From: JBNJGT01 sp964473285
GTDB lineage: Archaea > Nanobdellota > Nanobdellia > Woesearchaeales > JACJVW01
Assembly (NCBI GenBank): GCA_964473285.1
Contig: CAYYOI010000012.1
Coordinates: 1 to 35,507, forward strand
Reading direction: 5' to 3'
DNA length: 35,507 nt
The position numbers and the translations under genes are program-made. The notes under the pieces are model-generated. The model did no database searches. It was given only the letters and a program-made list of their open reading frames with translations, and was not told the DNA's origin. Shown piece by piece: positions 15,808 to 23,213 of the stretch (position 1 is the stretch's first letter; every line of letters starts with the position of its first letter).

Positions 15808-15939
15808 TTATGGTTCACAGAAGATATCATCCATCTCCATCTTAGAGAGGCGTCCCTTATTGAGTAGGCTCATTACTGTCTTACGCTTCCTTCCAGAGAC
15901 CTCGTCCAACAGGTATTCCTCATTATCATCATAATCCAT
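15808..15939 (-). CDS. Small protein, 43 aa
   Basis: A short frame starting MDYDDNEEYLLDEVSGRKRK and ending MEMDDIFCEP. Support comes from a Shine-Dalgarno GGTGA (15944-15948), four bases before ATG 15939, and a TATA box (ATTTATAAATA, 15974-15983) about 38 nt upstream. The protein has an acidic N terminus, a basic centre (GRKRKTVMSLLNKGRLSK) that looks helical, and an acidic end. No family is recognised. It lies between the end of ATP synthase operon 1 and the dph2 fragment on the same strand. Confidence 0.55.
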   Translation of the reverse strand: MDYDDNEEYLLDEVSGRKRKTVMSLLNKGRLSKMEMDDIFCEP

Positions 15940-15973
15940 GATTTCACCTTTTACCACCAAGAAGTAACAATTT

Positions 15974-15983
15974 ATTTATAAAT
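15974..15983 (-). promoter_or_regulatory. TATA box for the 43-aa gene
   Basis: Reverse-strand CATTTATAAATAAA lies just after the T-run that follows ATP synthase operon 1, so the small gene has its own promoter. Confidence 0.5.
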
Positions 15984-16007
15984 GTTTTGCAAAAAATAAA
16001 GAGATAC

Positions 16008-16631
16008 CTATTTCTTTTTCTTGATATGCTTCATACTGGATATGTTATCCCTCTCAATCTCTTCCAGACGAAAAGCAATGAACCGGCCCGCCTTCTCCAT
16101 TTCAGGGATTACAGAAAATTCAAGTGAATTCACCCGACGTTTCGTCTTCTCAATCTCAGCAAGGATCTTTTTCATCGAGATCTCTATCTCTGAGACCTTC
16201 ACTGCAAGATCAACAACCTTCTCAAATCCATGAGCTGCCTCATCTATCAACGCAGAGCCTGTCACAATACCATAGCCCCTCTGAGGAAAATGCTTAAGGA
16301 CCGGCTCGCTTGCCTGCACTTTAGGTATCCTTATCCCCATGACATTCTTTGTCTCTGTCTTGATCTCCGGACTATTAGGTATAGCAAGTGCAAGAGATTT
16401 AAGGTATAATTCAGAAGTATGGGTTCTTGTTATGTTAAGCTTTCCAACAGCTTCCTTATATGCACTTAGCATCTCCTCACGAAGTGATTTAGCCTCCTTC
16501 ATCACATCAAAGAATTCCATGATCAACCCATCACGCTTCTTCTTCAATAGGCTATGGCCATTCTTTGCAAGCTTTATACGGGTCTTGAGCCGCAACAATT
16601 CACTTCGTGTAGGTTTTATCTCCAATGCCAT
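16008..16631 (-). CDS. atpD: A-type ATP synthase subunit D (operon 1)
   Basis: A 207-residue central rotor-shaft subunit that forms the long antiparallel coiled coil inside the A3B3 head. The N-terminal helix has the family start IKPTRSELLRLKTRIKLAKNGH-like pattern with KKKRDGL, and the C-terminal helix has KTKRRVNSLEFSVIPEM. It ends in a lysine-rich tail. In ordinary archaeal operons D directly follows B; here two carbonic-anhydrase-type genes come between. It starts one base after the stop of the upstream CA-like gene. Homologous D of operon 2 is shorter (193) and clearly diverged. Confidence 0.95.
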   Translation of the reverse strand: MALEIKPTRSELLRLKTRIKLAKNGHSLLKKKRDGLIMEFFDVMKEAKSLREEMLSAYKEAVGKLNITRTHTSELYLKSLALAIPNSPEIKTETKNVMGIRIPKVQASEPVLKHFPQRGYGIVTGSALIDEAAHGFEKVVDLAVKVSEIEISMKKILAEIEKTKRRVNSLEFSVIPEMEKAGRFIAFRLEEIERDNISSMKHIKKKK

Positions 16632-16632
16632 T

Positions 16633-17415
16633 TTAATCCTTGAAACTTTTTATAACAATACCATTATCATATTTTATATGGAAAAGATTGGTCATGTAAA
16701 GCCATTCTGGCCCATTGACAGCAAGCTCTGATGCCAAAAGCCGGCCCTTCTCATCCTTGTTCTTATTCACGAAATCACTTGTATAATCCAGGGCCCGGAA
16801 AGTCTGCACATCAAGATTCACTTTTGCCATGTAAAACCTTGTTGCTGAAAGCTTTTCATCAGCTCCTCCAGATGTATTCTCATAAACCTCCAGGGCCTGT
16901 TCCTTGAACCCTTCAAGATCATGGTATAACTTCCCAAGAAAATTCAGATCTCCATCTCCTGTATCATTCCATATATGGATCCCGTCAATCACCTTGTGCT
17001 CAGGTTCAGTATCAGTAATGAAATAATCAACAATATGAGATAATGCTCCGCAATTACTGCGCATATATCCGTCAGGCCCCTTGCTCATTCCATAAAGGCC
17101 CTCTCCCCCTATGTGTGATACAACCTGGATGATCCGGGAACCATGCCCTTCTCCAAGAGCAACATTAAGAGGTTGTCTTGAGACTTGGGACCCTATCTGA
17201 GCATTGATAAAACTTGTACCAAAAGCATCAATCCGCCTCTGCAGATCCATGGAGTTAAGTTCATCCGGACATATAGTGCTTGTGTCAATGGCTTCCAGCC
17301 CTAATGTGCCTGCAGTCTGCTGCAGATCAGAGAAAACTCCTTCATATTGCCGTGGCTCTCCCGGACGGTTCTCATAAGTGATAGGTCCCACCATGAAAAG
17401 CGAGTCAAGATTCAT
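16633..17415 (-). CDS. Divergent beta-carbonic-anhydrase-like protein in ATPase operon
   Basis: A 260-residue soluble protein not obviously named. Comparison with the carbonic anhydrase encoded just upstream suggests distant homology. C49-x-D51 mirrors C36-x-D38, H101 lies 52 residues after C49 exactly as H88 follows C36, and FINAQIGSQVS parallels FVIENIGNQIK. The second zinc cysteine could be C122 in NCGALSHIV (compare DCGAVKA), with about 18 extra residues between His and Cys. The Arg of the CxDxR dyad is absent (CPDEL), so activity is doubtful. The C-terminal part (130-260) has no match I recognise. ATG 17415 overlaps the CA stop by 4 nt; the frame also has an ATG three codons earlier. Confidence 0.6.
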   Translation of the reverse strand: MNLDSLFMVGPITYENRPGEPRQYEGVFSDLQQTAGTLGLEAIDTSTICPDELNSMDLQRRIDAFGTSFINAQIGSQVSRQPLNVALGEGHGSRIIQVVSHIGGEGLYGMSKGPDGYMRSNCGALSHIVDYFITDTEPEHKVIDGIHIWNDTGDGDLNFLGKLYHDLEGFKEQALEVYENTSGGADEKLSATRFYMAKVNLDVQTFRALDYTSDFVNKNKDEKGRLLASELAVNGPEWLYMTNLFHIKYDNGIVIKSFKD

Positions 17416-17987
17416 TTGATCCACCTTTCTATCTCTTCACGATCATTTGACCCATTAACATTGATTATATGTACCTTTCCTTTCTCTTCGCCATATATCC
17501 CTGAAAAATCCATCATCATCCCGATAACAGTCAGTTTCTTATTGTCCACAAGATGGTTATACCTCTCAAGAGCAACTGAAACCTGGAAATCAACATTGTT
17601 CTTTGCCCTCTCATCAGTTGTGCCTTCACCCATAGCTTTCTTGACAAGCTCAAGTTCACGGATGATAGCTTCCGGCTCCTCACTATAATCACCATCTGCA
17701 GCCTTCACAGCACCGCAATCACTATGGCCAAGAATAATCAGGTAAGGCGTCTTAAGATGCAACACCCCATAATCCACACTACCCTGGGCAGTCTTGATCT
17801 GATTGCCTATATTCTCTATGACAAACAGTTTGTTCTCGTTATCCTCAGCAAGAACACGGGTAGGGACACGTGAATCAGAACAGGTAACAAGTGTTACCTG
17901 AGGATTCTGCCCTTTTGATAACTCCTCAAACAAGTGTCCATGCTTTTTGACATATTCCTCGTTGTTCCTGAGCAATTCAGTAATCAT
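17412..17987 (-). CDS. Beta-class carbonic anhydrase
   Basis: A 191-residue zinc enzyme interconverting CO2 and bicarbonate with release or uptake of a proton. Zinc ligands C36, H88 and C91 lie in TCSDSRVP and LGHSDCGAV; the D38-R40 dyad is intact. FVIENIGNQ (55-63) is the usual strand after the first motif. Size is that of short archaeal/bacterial beta-CAs. It has no signal peptide, so is cytoplasmic. Its ATG overlaps the stop of ATP synthase subunit B by 4 nt, and its stop overlaps the next gene by 4 nt, so it is firmly inside the ATPase operon. This location is the most unusual feature of operon 1. Confidence 0.95.
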   Translation of the reverse strand: MITELLRNNEEYVKKHGHLFEELSKGQNPQVTLVTCSDSRVPTRVLAEDNENKLFVIENIGNQIKTAQGSVDYGVLHLKTPYLIILGHSDCGAVKAADGDYSEEPEAIIRELELVKKAMGEGTTDERAKNNVDFQVSVALERYNHLVDNKKLTVIGMMMDFSGIYGEEKGKVHIINVNGSNDREEIERWIK

Positions 17988-19354
17988 TCTTCCCCCTCGT
18001 AATAAGATTCCCTGAATTTTGGATCTATTCTCGTGAGTTCCTCCTTAGGCATGGCTGACATGAGACTCCATCCAAGACCTAGCGTAGCCTCGATCGAGCG
18101 GTTCTCATTCTTATCTTGACGCACAAACTTATCTTCAAAAGAATCAGCAAAAGCAAGAAGTCTCTTGTCCTTCTCACTAAGGGATTCCTCTCCGACGATT
18201 GCAACAAGCCCTCGCAGGTCTCGTCCTGCAGCATAGTTTGCATAGATCTGGTCAGCCACCTGCTTGTGGTCTTCCCGTGTCTTCTCTTTACCGATCCCTG
18301 CATTCATGAGCCTTGAAAGTGATGGAAGTATATCTACAGGAGGGTATATCCCTTTACCATGAAGTTCCCTGCTCAAGACAATCTGTCCCTCGGTAATATA
18401 ACCTGTCAGATCAGGGATAGGGTGAGTTATGTCATCACCTACCATGGTAAGGATAGGAATCTGGGTTATTGAACCATTCTTACCCTTTATCATTCCTGCC
18501 CTCTCATATATTCCTGCTAGATCAGTATACATGTATCCAGGATACCCTCTTCGCCCGGGGATTTCCTCACGTGCAGCACCAATCTCCCGCAATGACTCAC
18601 AGTAATTGGTGATATCAGTAAATATGACAAGCACGTGCATATCATGCTCGAATGCGAGGTATTCAGCAGCAGTAAGAGCCATCTTTGGTGTGATTATCCT
18701 CTCGATAGCCGGATCATCCGCAAGATTCAGGAAGACCAGAGACCTTTCCAACGCTCCTGTCCGCTCGAAATCCTGCATGAAATATTGCGCTTCCTCATTC
18801 GTAATACCCATAGCAGCAAACACGATAGCAAAATTAGAATCCTTTCCCACAACAGAAGCCTGTCGGGCAATCTGCAGTGCGATCTCGTTATGCGGAAGAC
18901 CTGAACCTGAAAAGATAGGAAGCTTCTGCCCCCTGACTAGAGTGTTTGTCGCATCGATTGTGGAGATACCTGTCTGTATGAAATCAGAAGGATTAAGCCT
19001 TGAATAAGGGTTCATGGCAGCACCCATGATATCAAGCCTTTTATCAGGCACAACACCAGGTCCATCATCTATAGGCTCACCTGCGCCGTTTAGTATACGC
19101 CCAAGCATGTCCTTTGAGCAGTTAAGCTTTATGCTCTCCCCCAGAAATTTCACAGAACTGTTCTGGTCGATACTGCTTGTTCCCTCGAAGACCTGGACAA
19201 CTACCATCTCTTCTGATGTATCAAGCACCTGCCCGCTCTTCTTTGAACCATCAGAAAGCTTTATGCTGACAAGATCCCCGTATGCCACAGTATCAGTCTT
19301 CTTTACAAAAACAAGTGGTCCTGCTATACGTGTGATTGATTTATATTCCTTCAT
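17984..19354 (-). CDS. atpB: A-type ATP synthase subunit B (operon 1)
   Basis: A 456-residue regulatory, non-catalytic head subunit. The nucleotide-binding fold shows SGSGLPHNEIALQIARQA, where the catalytic P-loop lysine pattern is replaced as usual for B. The arginine finger is R348 in DILPSLSRL. Other family blocks are GRRGYPGYMYTDLA and GRDLRGLVAIVGEESLS. Three starts are possible: GTG 19363, ATG 19357 and ATG 19354. The last is chosen because GGGTGA (19360-19365) lies five bases before it. It follows A and is coupled to the carbonic anhydrase gene downstream. Confidence 0.96.
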   Translation of the reverse strand: MKEYKSITRIAGPLVFVKKTDTVAYGDLVSIKLSDGSKKSGQVLDTSEEMVVVQVFEGTSSIDQNSSVKFLGESIKLNCSKDMLGRILNGAGEPIDDGPGVVPDKRLDIMGAAMNPYSRLNPSDFIQTGISTIDATNTLVRGQKLPIFSGSGLPHNEIALQIARQASVVGKDSNFAIVFAAMGITNEEAQYFMQDFERTGALERSLVFLNLADDPAIERIITPKMALTAAEYLAFEHDMHVLVIFTDITNYCESLREIGAAREEIPGRRGYPGYMYTDLAGIYERAGMIKGKNGSITQIPILTMVGDDITHPIPDLTGYITEGQIVLSRELHGKGIYPPVDILPSLSRLMNAGIGKEKTREDHKQVADQIYANYAAGRDLRGLVAIVGEESLSEKDKRLLAFADSFEDKFVRQDKNENRSIEATLGLGWSLMSAMPKEELTRIDPKFRESYYEGEE

Positions 19355-19359
19355 CATGT

Positions 19360-21090
19360 TCACCCTAGATTTTTGAATTCCTCATCCATCTCTTTTCTTA
19401 CCTCAGCAAGCAAGGTTTCATAATCCTTCTCGAATTTTGCATTTGCAATCTTCTCTTTTGCTTTGGTCGCAAGGATATTCTTGATATTCACCCTTTCGAT
19501 TGCATCGAACGCAAGTTTCCTGAAGTGAAGGATGATCTTCATCAGAGCAAAACTCTTCTCAAGCTCACAATAAGTATCAACATCATGGAATGCGTTCTGC
19601 TGGAGGACAAACTCCCTTACAAGACGTGCAACTTCCAGCTCAAGCTGCTGCTTTTCAGGTAGCGCATCAGACCCAACCAGCTGGACAATCTCCATAAGCT
19701 TATTCTCTTCCTGCAGGATGTTCATTAGCTTATTCACAGTATCATACCATGACTCATCCACGTTCTCTGCAAACCAGTCCTTTAAGGATGTCAGATAAAG
19801 CGAATATGAAGTAAGCCAGTTGATAGAAGGGAAATGCCTCTTTTGAGCAAGTTTTGCATCCAACGCCCAGAATGTTTTTGCAACACGCAAAGTGTTCTGC
19901 GTGACCGGCTCAGAGAAGTCCCCTCCTGGAGGGCTAACTGCCCCTATTATCGTAACAGATCCATCCTCTGCACTTCCGTGCGGAATGACCCTTCCGCTCC
20001 TTTCATAGAATTCAGCAAGCCTTGTTGAAAGATATGCCGGATAACCCTCTTCACCAGGCATCTCTTCAAGCCTGCTTGATATCTCACGCATTGCCTCAGC
20101 CCATCTTGAAGTAGAATCTGCCATGAGAGCGACATTGTATCCCATATCCCTGAAATATTCAGCGATAGTAATACCTGTGTATATGCTTGCCTCTCTTGCA
20201 GCAACAGGCATGTTTGACGTGTTTGCAATAAGAACAGTCCTGTTCATCAAAGGCTTTCCGCTCTTTGGGTCCTGCAGGTGCGGGAACTCAGTAAGAACCT
20301 CTGTCATCTCGTTTCCCCTTTCACCGCAGCCGATGTAAACGATTATCTCCGCATCACACCACTTTGCAAGTTGCTGTTGTGAAACCGTCTTTCCAGCACC
20401 AAAAGGACCTGGAATTGCTGCAACACCACCCTTTGCAACAGGAAAGAAGACATCAAATATCCTTTGTCCTGTCTTCAATGGCAACTCTGGTGCAAGCTTC
20501 TTGACAAATGATCTTGGCCTCTTTATAGGACAGTTCTGCATAAGCCCTATCTTTGAGCCATCATCAAGAGTGCATACAACATCTTCTACTGTGAAATTTC
20601 CTGATTCGATTGTTCGTATCTGGCCCTTTGATCCCGGTGGCACCATGATTTTGTGCATGAAACCCTCTGTCTCTTCAACCTCACCTATAACTGTCCCTAC
20701 AGAGACCTCATCACCGACCTTAGCAGTCGCCTTGAAAGCCCATTTTTTCTTATGGTCAAGTCCAGGAGCATCAACACCACGCTCGATAAAATTGCCCATC
20801 TTCTCTTCTAACACTGGAAGTGGTCTTTGGATACCATCATATATGCTTGTCAGAAGACCCGGTCCAAGTTCAACAGAGAGAGGTTTACCCGTATTCTCCA
20901 CTGGTTCTCCTGGCTTGATACCAGTAGTATCCTCATAGACCTGGATAGTCGTATGATCACCATCTATCTGGATGACCTCTCCCATGAGCTTCTCATTACC
21001 TACCCGCACAACATCATACATACGGGCCTTGATACCTTTTGCAACAACCACTGGTCCTGCAATTCTATAAAGAGTTCCTTTCTTTGCCAT
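19360..21090 (-). CDS. atpA: A-type ATP synthase catalytic subunit A (operon 1)
   Basis: A 576-residue catalytic subunit. Walker A is GPFGAGKT (228-235), the catalytic glutamate is E257 in GCGERGNEMTEV, and the ALMADSTSRWAEAMRE and SPPGGDFSEPV blocks are present. The non-homologous bulge domain of A-type enzymes covers about 110-190. No intein is inserted. It is preceded by F with a 2-nt gap, the F stop codon region providing GGTGA as ribosome site. Compared with A2 the central blocks are nearly identical while the N and C termini differ, so the two are old paralogs or one was acquired. Confidence 0.97.
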   Translation of the reverse strand: MAKKGTLYRIAGPVVVAKGIKARMYDVVRVGNEKLMGEVIQIDGDHTTIQVYEDTTGIKPGEPVENTGKPLSVELGPGLLTSIYDGIQRPLPVLEEKMGNFIERGVDAPGLDHKKKWAFKATAKVGDEVSVGTVIGEVEETEGFMHKIMVPPGSKGQIRTIESGNFTVEDVVCTLDDGSKIGLMQNCPIKRPRSFVKKLAPELPLKTGQRIFDVFFPVAKGGVAAIPGPFGAGKTVSQQQLAKWCDAEIIVYIGCGERGNEMTEVLTEFPHLQDPKSGKPLMNRTVLIANTSNMPVAAREASIYTGITIAEYFRDMGYNVALMADSTSRWAEAMREISSRLEEMPGEEGYPAYLSTRLAEFYERSGRVIPHGSAEDGSVTIIGAVSPPGGDFSEPVTQNTLRVAKTFWALDAKLAQKRHFPSINWLTSYSLYLTSLKDWFAENVDESWYDTVNKLMNILQEENKLMEIVQLVGSDALPEKQQLELEVARLVREFVLQQNAFHDVDTYCELEKSFALMKIILHFRKLAFDAIERVNIKNILATKAKEKIANAKFEKDYETLLAEVRKEMDEEFKNLG

Positions 21091-21092
21091 TA

Positions 21093-21401
21093 TCAGTCAC
21101 CTTTGTTCCATACATCAATACCGATCGACTTCTTGATCAGCCTTTGCATCTCCTCGTTTGAATCCTTTCGTGAAAGTGTCAAGAATATTGGTTCGATGGA
21201 TTTAGTCACAAGTTCCTTTGTCTCATCATCAAGATCATCCATCATCTTGGTCTGCATTATGACAAGCCCTATTTCAGGGTAACCTATGATCGAACTTATC
21301 TGTTCCTTCGGGTTATCCTGCGCAACAAAAATCTTCTTGATTCCGCTCAGCTGGAAACCCAGGACAAACTGTTCTTCACCAAATACAGCAATCTCTTTCA
21401 T
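21093..21401 (-). CDS. atpF: A-type ATP synthase subunit F (operon 1)
   Basis: A 102-residue small rotor subunit that binds the D shaft. The pattern KEIAVFGEEQFVLGFQLSGI is the family N terminus, with SIIGYPEIGLVIMQ as the central Rossmann-like strand and LTLSRKDSNEEM toward the C-terminal helix. It overlaps C upstream by 4 nt (ATGA) and is 2 nt from A downstream. Length is normal, whereas F2 is only 85. Confidence 0.92.
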   Translation of the reverse strand: MKEIAVFGEEQFVLGFQLSGIKKIFVAQDNPKEQISSIIGYPEIGLVIMQTKMMDDLDDETKELVTKSIEPIFLTLSRKDSNEEMQRLIKKSIGIDVWNKGD

Positions 21402-22435
21402 TTTATCAAAAGTTTCTTCTCCACATAATCCGCATCAATTCCCAGGTATTTTGCCTTGATTATGGACCTCAGATTCCTTATCTCAGTTATCTTTGCCATT
21501 GTATAATCAAGTACTGTCTCTATTGAAAGCGGGTTCCTATAAGAGCGCAGCAATGCCTGCCTGTTAAGCAACCTGTCAAGTCCTATCTCTGTATCAAATA
21601 CATCAGTCGAGAATTCCATCCTCCTGCCATAGAAAGTCTTCTGAAGTTTCTCCACCAGATCCTTCACATCCTTTGTCTTTGAGAGTGATAAGAGTTGTTC
21701 TTTTTGCAGGTGCTGCCCCTGTATGATCATATAATCCATTATCTGCTGGGAATCCATCCCTTCACGCTTGAAACGCATCAGGTTTTTCATGTTCATAACA
21801 TCAATATGCATAAGTAAAAAACCCTGGAACCTTTTCCCATAATCCTTGAGCTGATTAGCCCCTTGAATAGAGTTCATGAAAAAAAGCTTATCCATCTGGT
21901 TCTCAAGCTCAACAAGACTATTATTCTCCTTGAAAGAATCATAAGCCTTGGCTAGGTCTTTCAAGGAAAAGATATTATTCTTCTCCAAAACTTTTCTGAC
22001 GCTTTGTTGGTCAAAGAGATCCATGAAATATTCCTTCCTGTATCTTCCTATCGGTTCGATCAGCCGGAATACATCATCCCTTTTAGCCCCGCTGTAAAGC
22101 CCTCTCAGGACAACCTTAAGGTTATGCACATCAAATCGCCCCAGGTAAAGATCAAGGACCCTGACCACTGATTCAGGACTTATCTCACGCAGCTTATTGA
22201 ACGTCCTGTATTGCTCACGCCGAAGCGCCATATCAATAAGCTCTATCCCCTGGAATTCAAGAGAAAGCTTGATCAGGGAATCCTTGTACTGGGAATCCTG
22301 CAGATATTTTGTGATAGAATTCAGGTCAAGCTTGAGCAGTTTATGATACTCATCCGGATGGATAATTTTGCTCTTCATTGCCCTGACCCGTGCACAGGTA
22401 TAGGGTATCTTTGTCTTTGAAGCTTTCCTATACAT
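21398..22435 (-). CDS. atpC: A-type ATP synthase subunit C (operon 1)
   Basis: A 345-residue funnel-shaped subunit connecting the K ring to the central shaft. It begins like typical C subunits with YTCARVRAMKSKII, then IHPDEYHKLLKLDL, and contains the repeated helical units of the V-ATPase d/AC39 family (DLYLGRFDVHNLKVVLRG; IDVMNMKNLMRFKREG; RNLRSIIKAKYLG). It has no transmembrane helix, unlike C2. I take ATG 22435, overlapping the E stop by 8 nt; an upstream TTG at 22441 is less likely. Confidence 0.93.
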   Translation of the reverse strand: MYRKASKTKIPYTCARVRAMKSKIIHPDEYHKLLKLDLNSITKYLQDSQYKDSLIKLSLEFQGIELIDMALRREQYRTFNKLREISPESVVRVLDLYLGRFDVHNLKVVLRGLYSGAKRDDVFRLIEPIGRYRKEYFMDLFDQQSVRKVLEKNNIFSLKDLAKAYDSFKENNSLVELENQMDKLFFMNSIQGANQLKDYGKRFQGFLLMHIDVMNMKNLMRFKREGMDSQQIMDYMIIQGQHLQKEQLLSLSKTKDVKDLVEKLQKTFYGRRMEFSTDVFDTEIGLDRLLNRQALLRSYRNPLSIETVLDYTMAKITEIRNLRSIIKAKYLGIDADYVEKKLLIK

Positions 22436-22979
22436 TTTCAAATAATATCCTGTTTATATCTGCAAGATACTTCCCCCGTATCTCTTCAAGCAGAGTCTCA
22501 AACCTGTAATCCACACTTATTGAACCATCCTTGTTCTCAGCGATGAACCCACCAAGCATATTCATATTTTTATTCTCAATACCCAGTAGTTTAGCGTCAG
22601 AATCCTTACAATAAACTCTTGCTACTGTTATCTCTTCTTTAGCTGACTTGAAAAGATTACCCAGGAGTTTCTTGCGCTTTGTTTGTGTCAGTTTTTTCGG
22701 AAGCTTATTGCTTGCCTCTTCAAATACCTTATCAAGCATTTCTTTTCGCGCGATAAGTTTCTGTTTTTTCTGCTCAAGTTTAGCTGAAGCCACTTCTTGT
22801 TTCCTTTTATTGGCTAGCTGGTTCTCAAGTGCCTTCATCCTTTGCTCCACTTCCTGACGAGCCTCAGCCTCTGCAGTTTCCACTATCTCCTTTGCTTTCG
22901 TTTCAGCATCAGATATTATCTCCTGACGCTCAGCTTTCATCTCTTTCTCTACTTTGGCTTTCAGTTTTTTAAAACTCAT
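22428..22979 (-). CDS. atpE: A-type ATP synthase subunit E (operon 1)
   Basis: A 183-residue peripheral-stalk subunit. Residues 1-85 form a charged right-handed-type coiled coil (KAERQEIISDAETKAKEI) that pairs with subunit H. The C-terminal globular part (VYCKDSDAKLLG, GGFIAENKDGSISVDYRFETLLEE) binds the top of the head. It lies 10 bp after K, with GGGGAAG-like ribosome site, and overlaps C by 8 nt. Confidence 0.93.
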   Translation of the reverse strand: MSFKKLKAKVEKEMKAERQEIISDAETKAKEIVETAEAEARQEVEQRMKALENQLANKRKQEVASAKLEQKKQKLIARKEMLDKVFEEASNKLPKKLTQTKRKKLLGNLFKSAKEEITVARVYCKDSDAKLLGIENKNMNMLGGFIAENKDGSISVDYRFETLLEEIRGKYLADINRILFENV

Positions 22980-22989
22980 GGTCTTCCCC

Positions 22990-23211
22990 TTACAACAAGT
23001 TGATCAGCAAGATTCCGATAACAAGCCCGAATATGACTAATGTTTCCGGAATTACTGTCAGGATAAGCACCTTACCAAATATCTTCTCGTTTTCTGCAAG
23101 AGCCCCAACAGCTGCTGCTCCAATCTCTTTCTCTGCTAATGCAGATGCAACTGCACTCAATCCAACTGCCAAAGCAGCTCCAATTCCAATTAATCCTGCT
23201 CCTATATCCAT
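22990..23211 (-). CDS. atpK: A-type ATP synthase rotor subunit K (operon 1)
   Basis: A 73-residue two-helix proteolipid forming the membrane rotor ring. The ion-carrying carboxylate is E56 in VIPETLVIF in the second helix. At the first-helix position equivalent to the Na+-binding Gln of known Na+ rings there is E27 (ALAEKEIG), and the Tyr four residues after the ET pair is F61. These features suggest proton rather than Na+ coupling, by inference. GGAGGT seven bases before ATG 23211 is a strong ribosome site. The intergenic gap to I is 2 nt. Confidence 0.94.
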   Translation of the reverse strand: MDIGAGLIGIGAALAVGLSAVASALAEKEIGAAAVGALAENEKIFGKVLILTVIPETLVIFGLVIGILLINLL

Positions 23212-23213
23212 AT

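Noticed and set aside
19360..21090. Intein in subunit A
   Set aside because: Archaeal atpA genes sometimes carry inteins, but both copies are continuous through the P-loop region with normal length.
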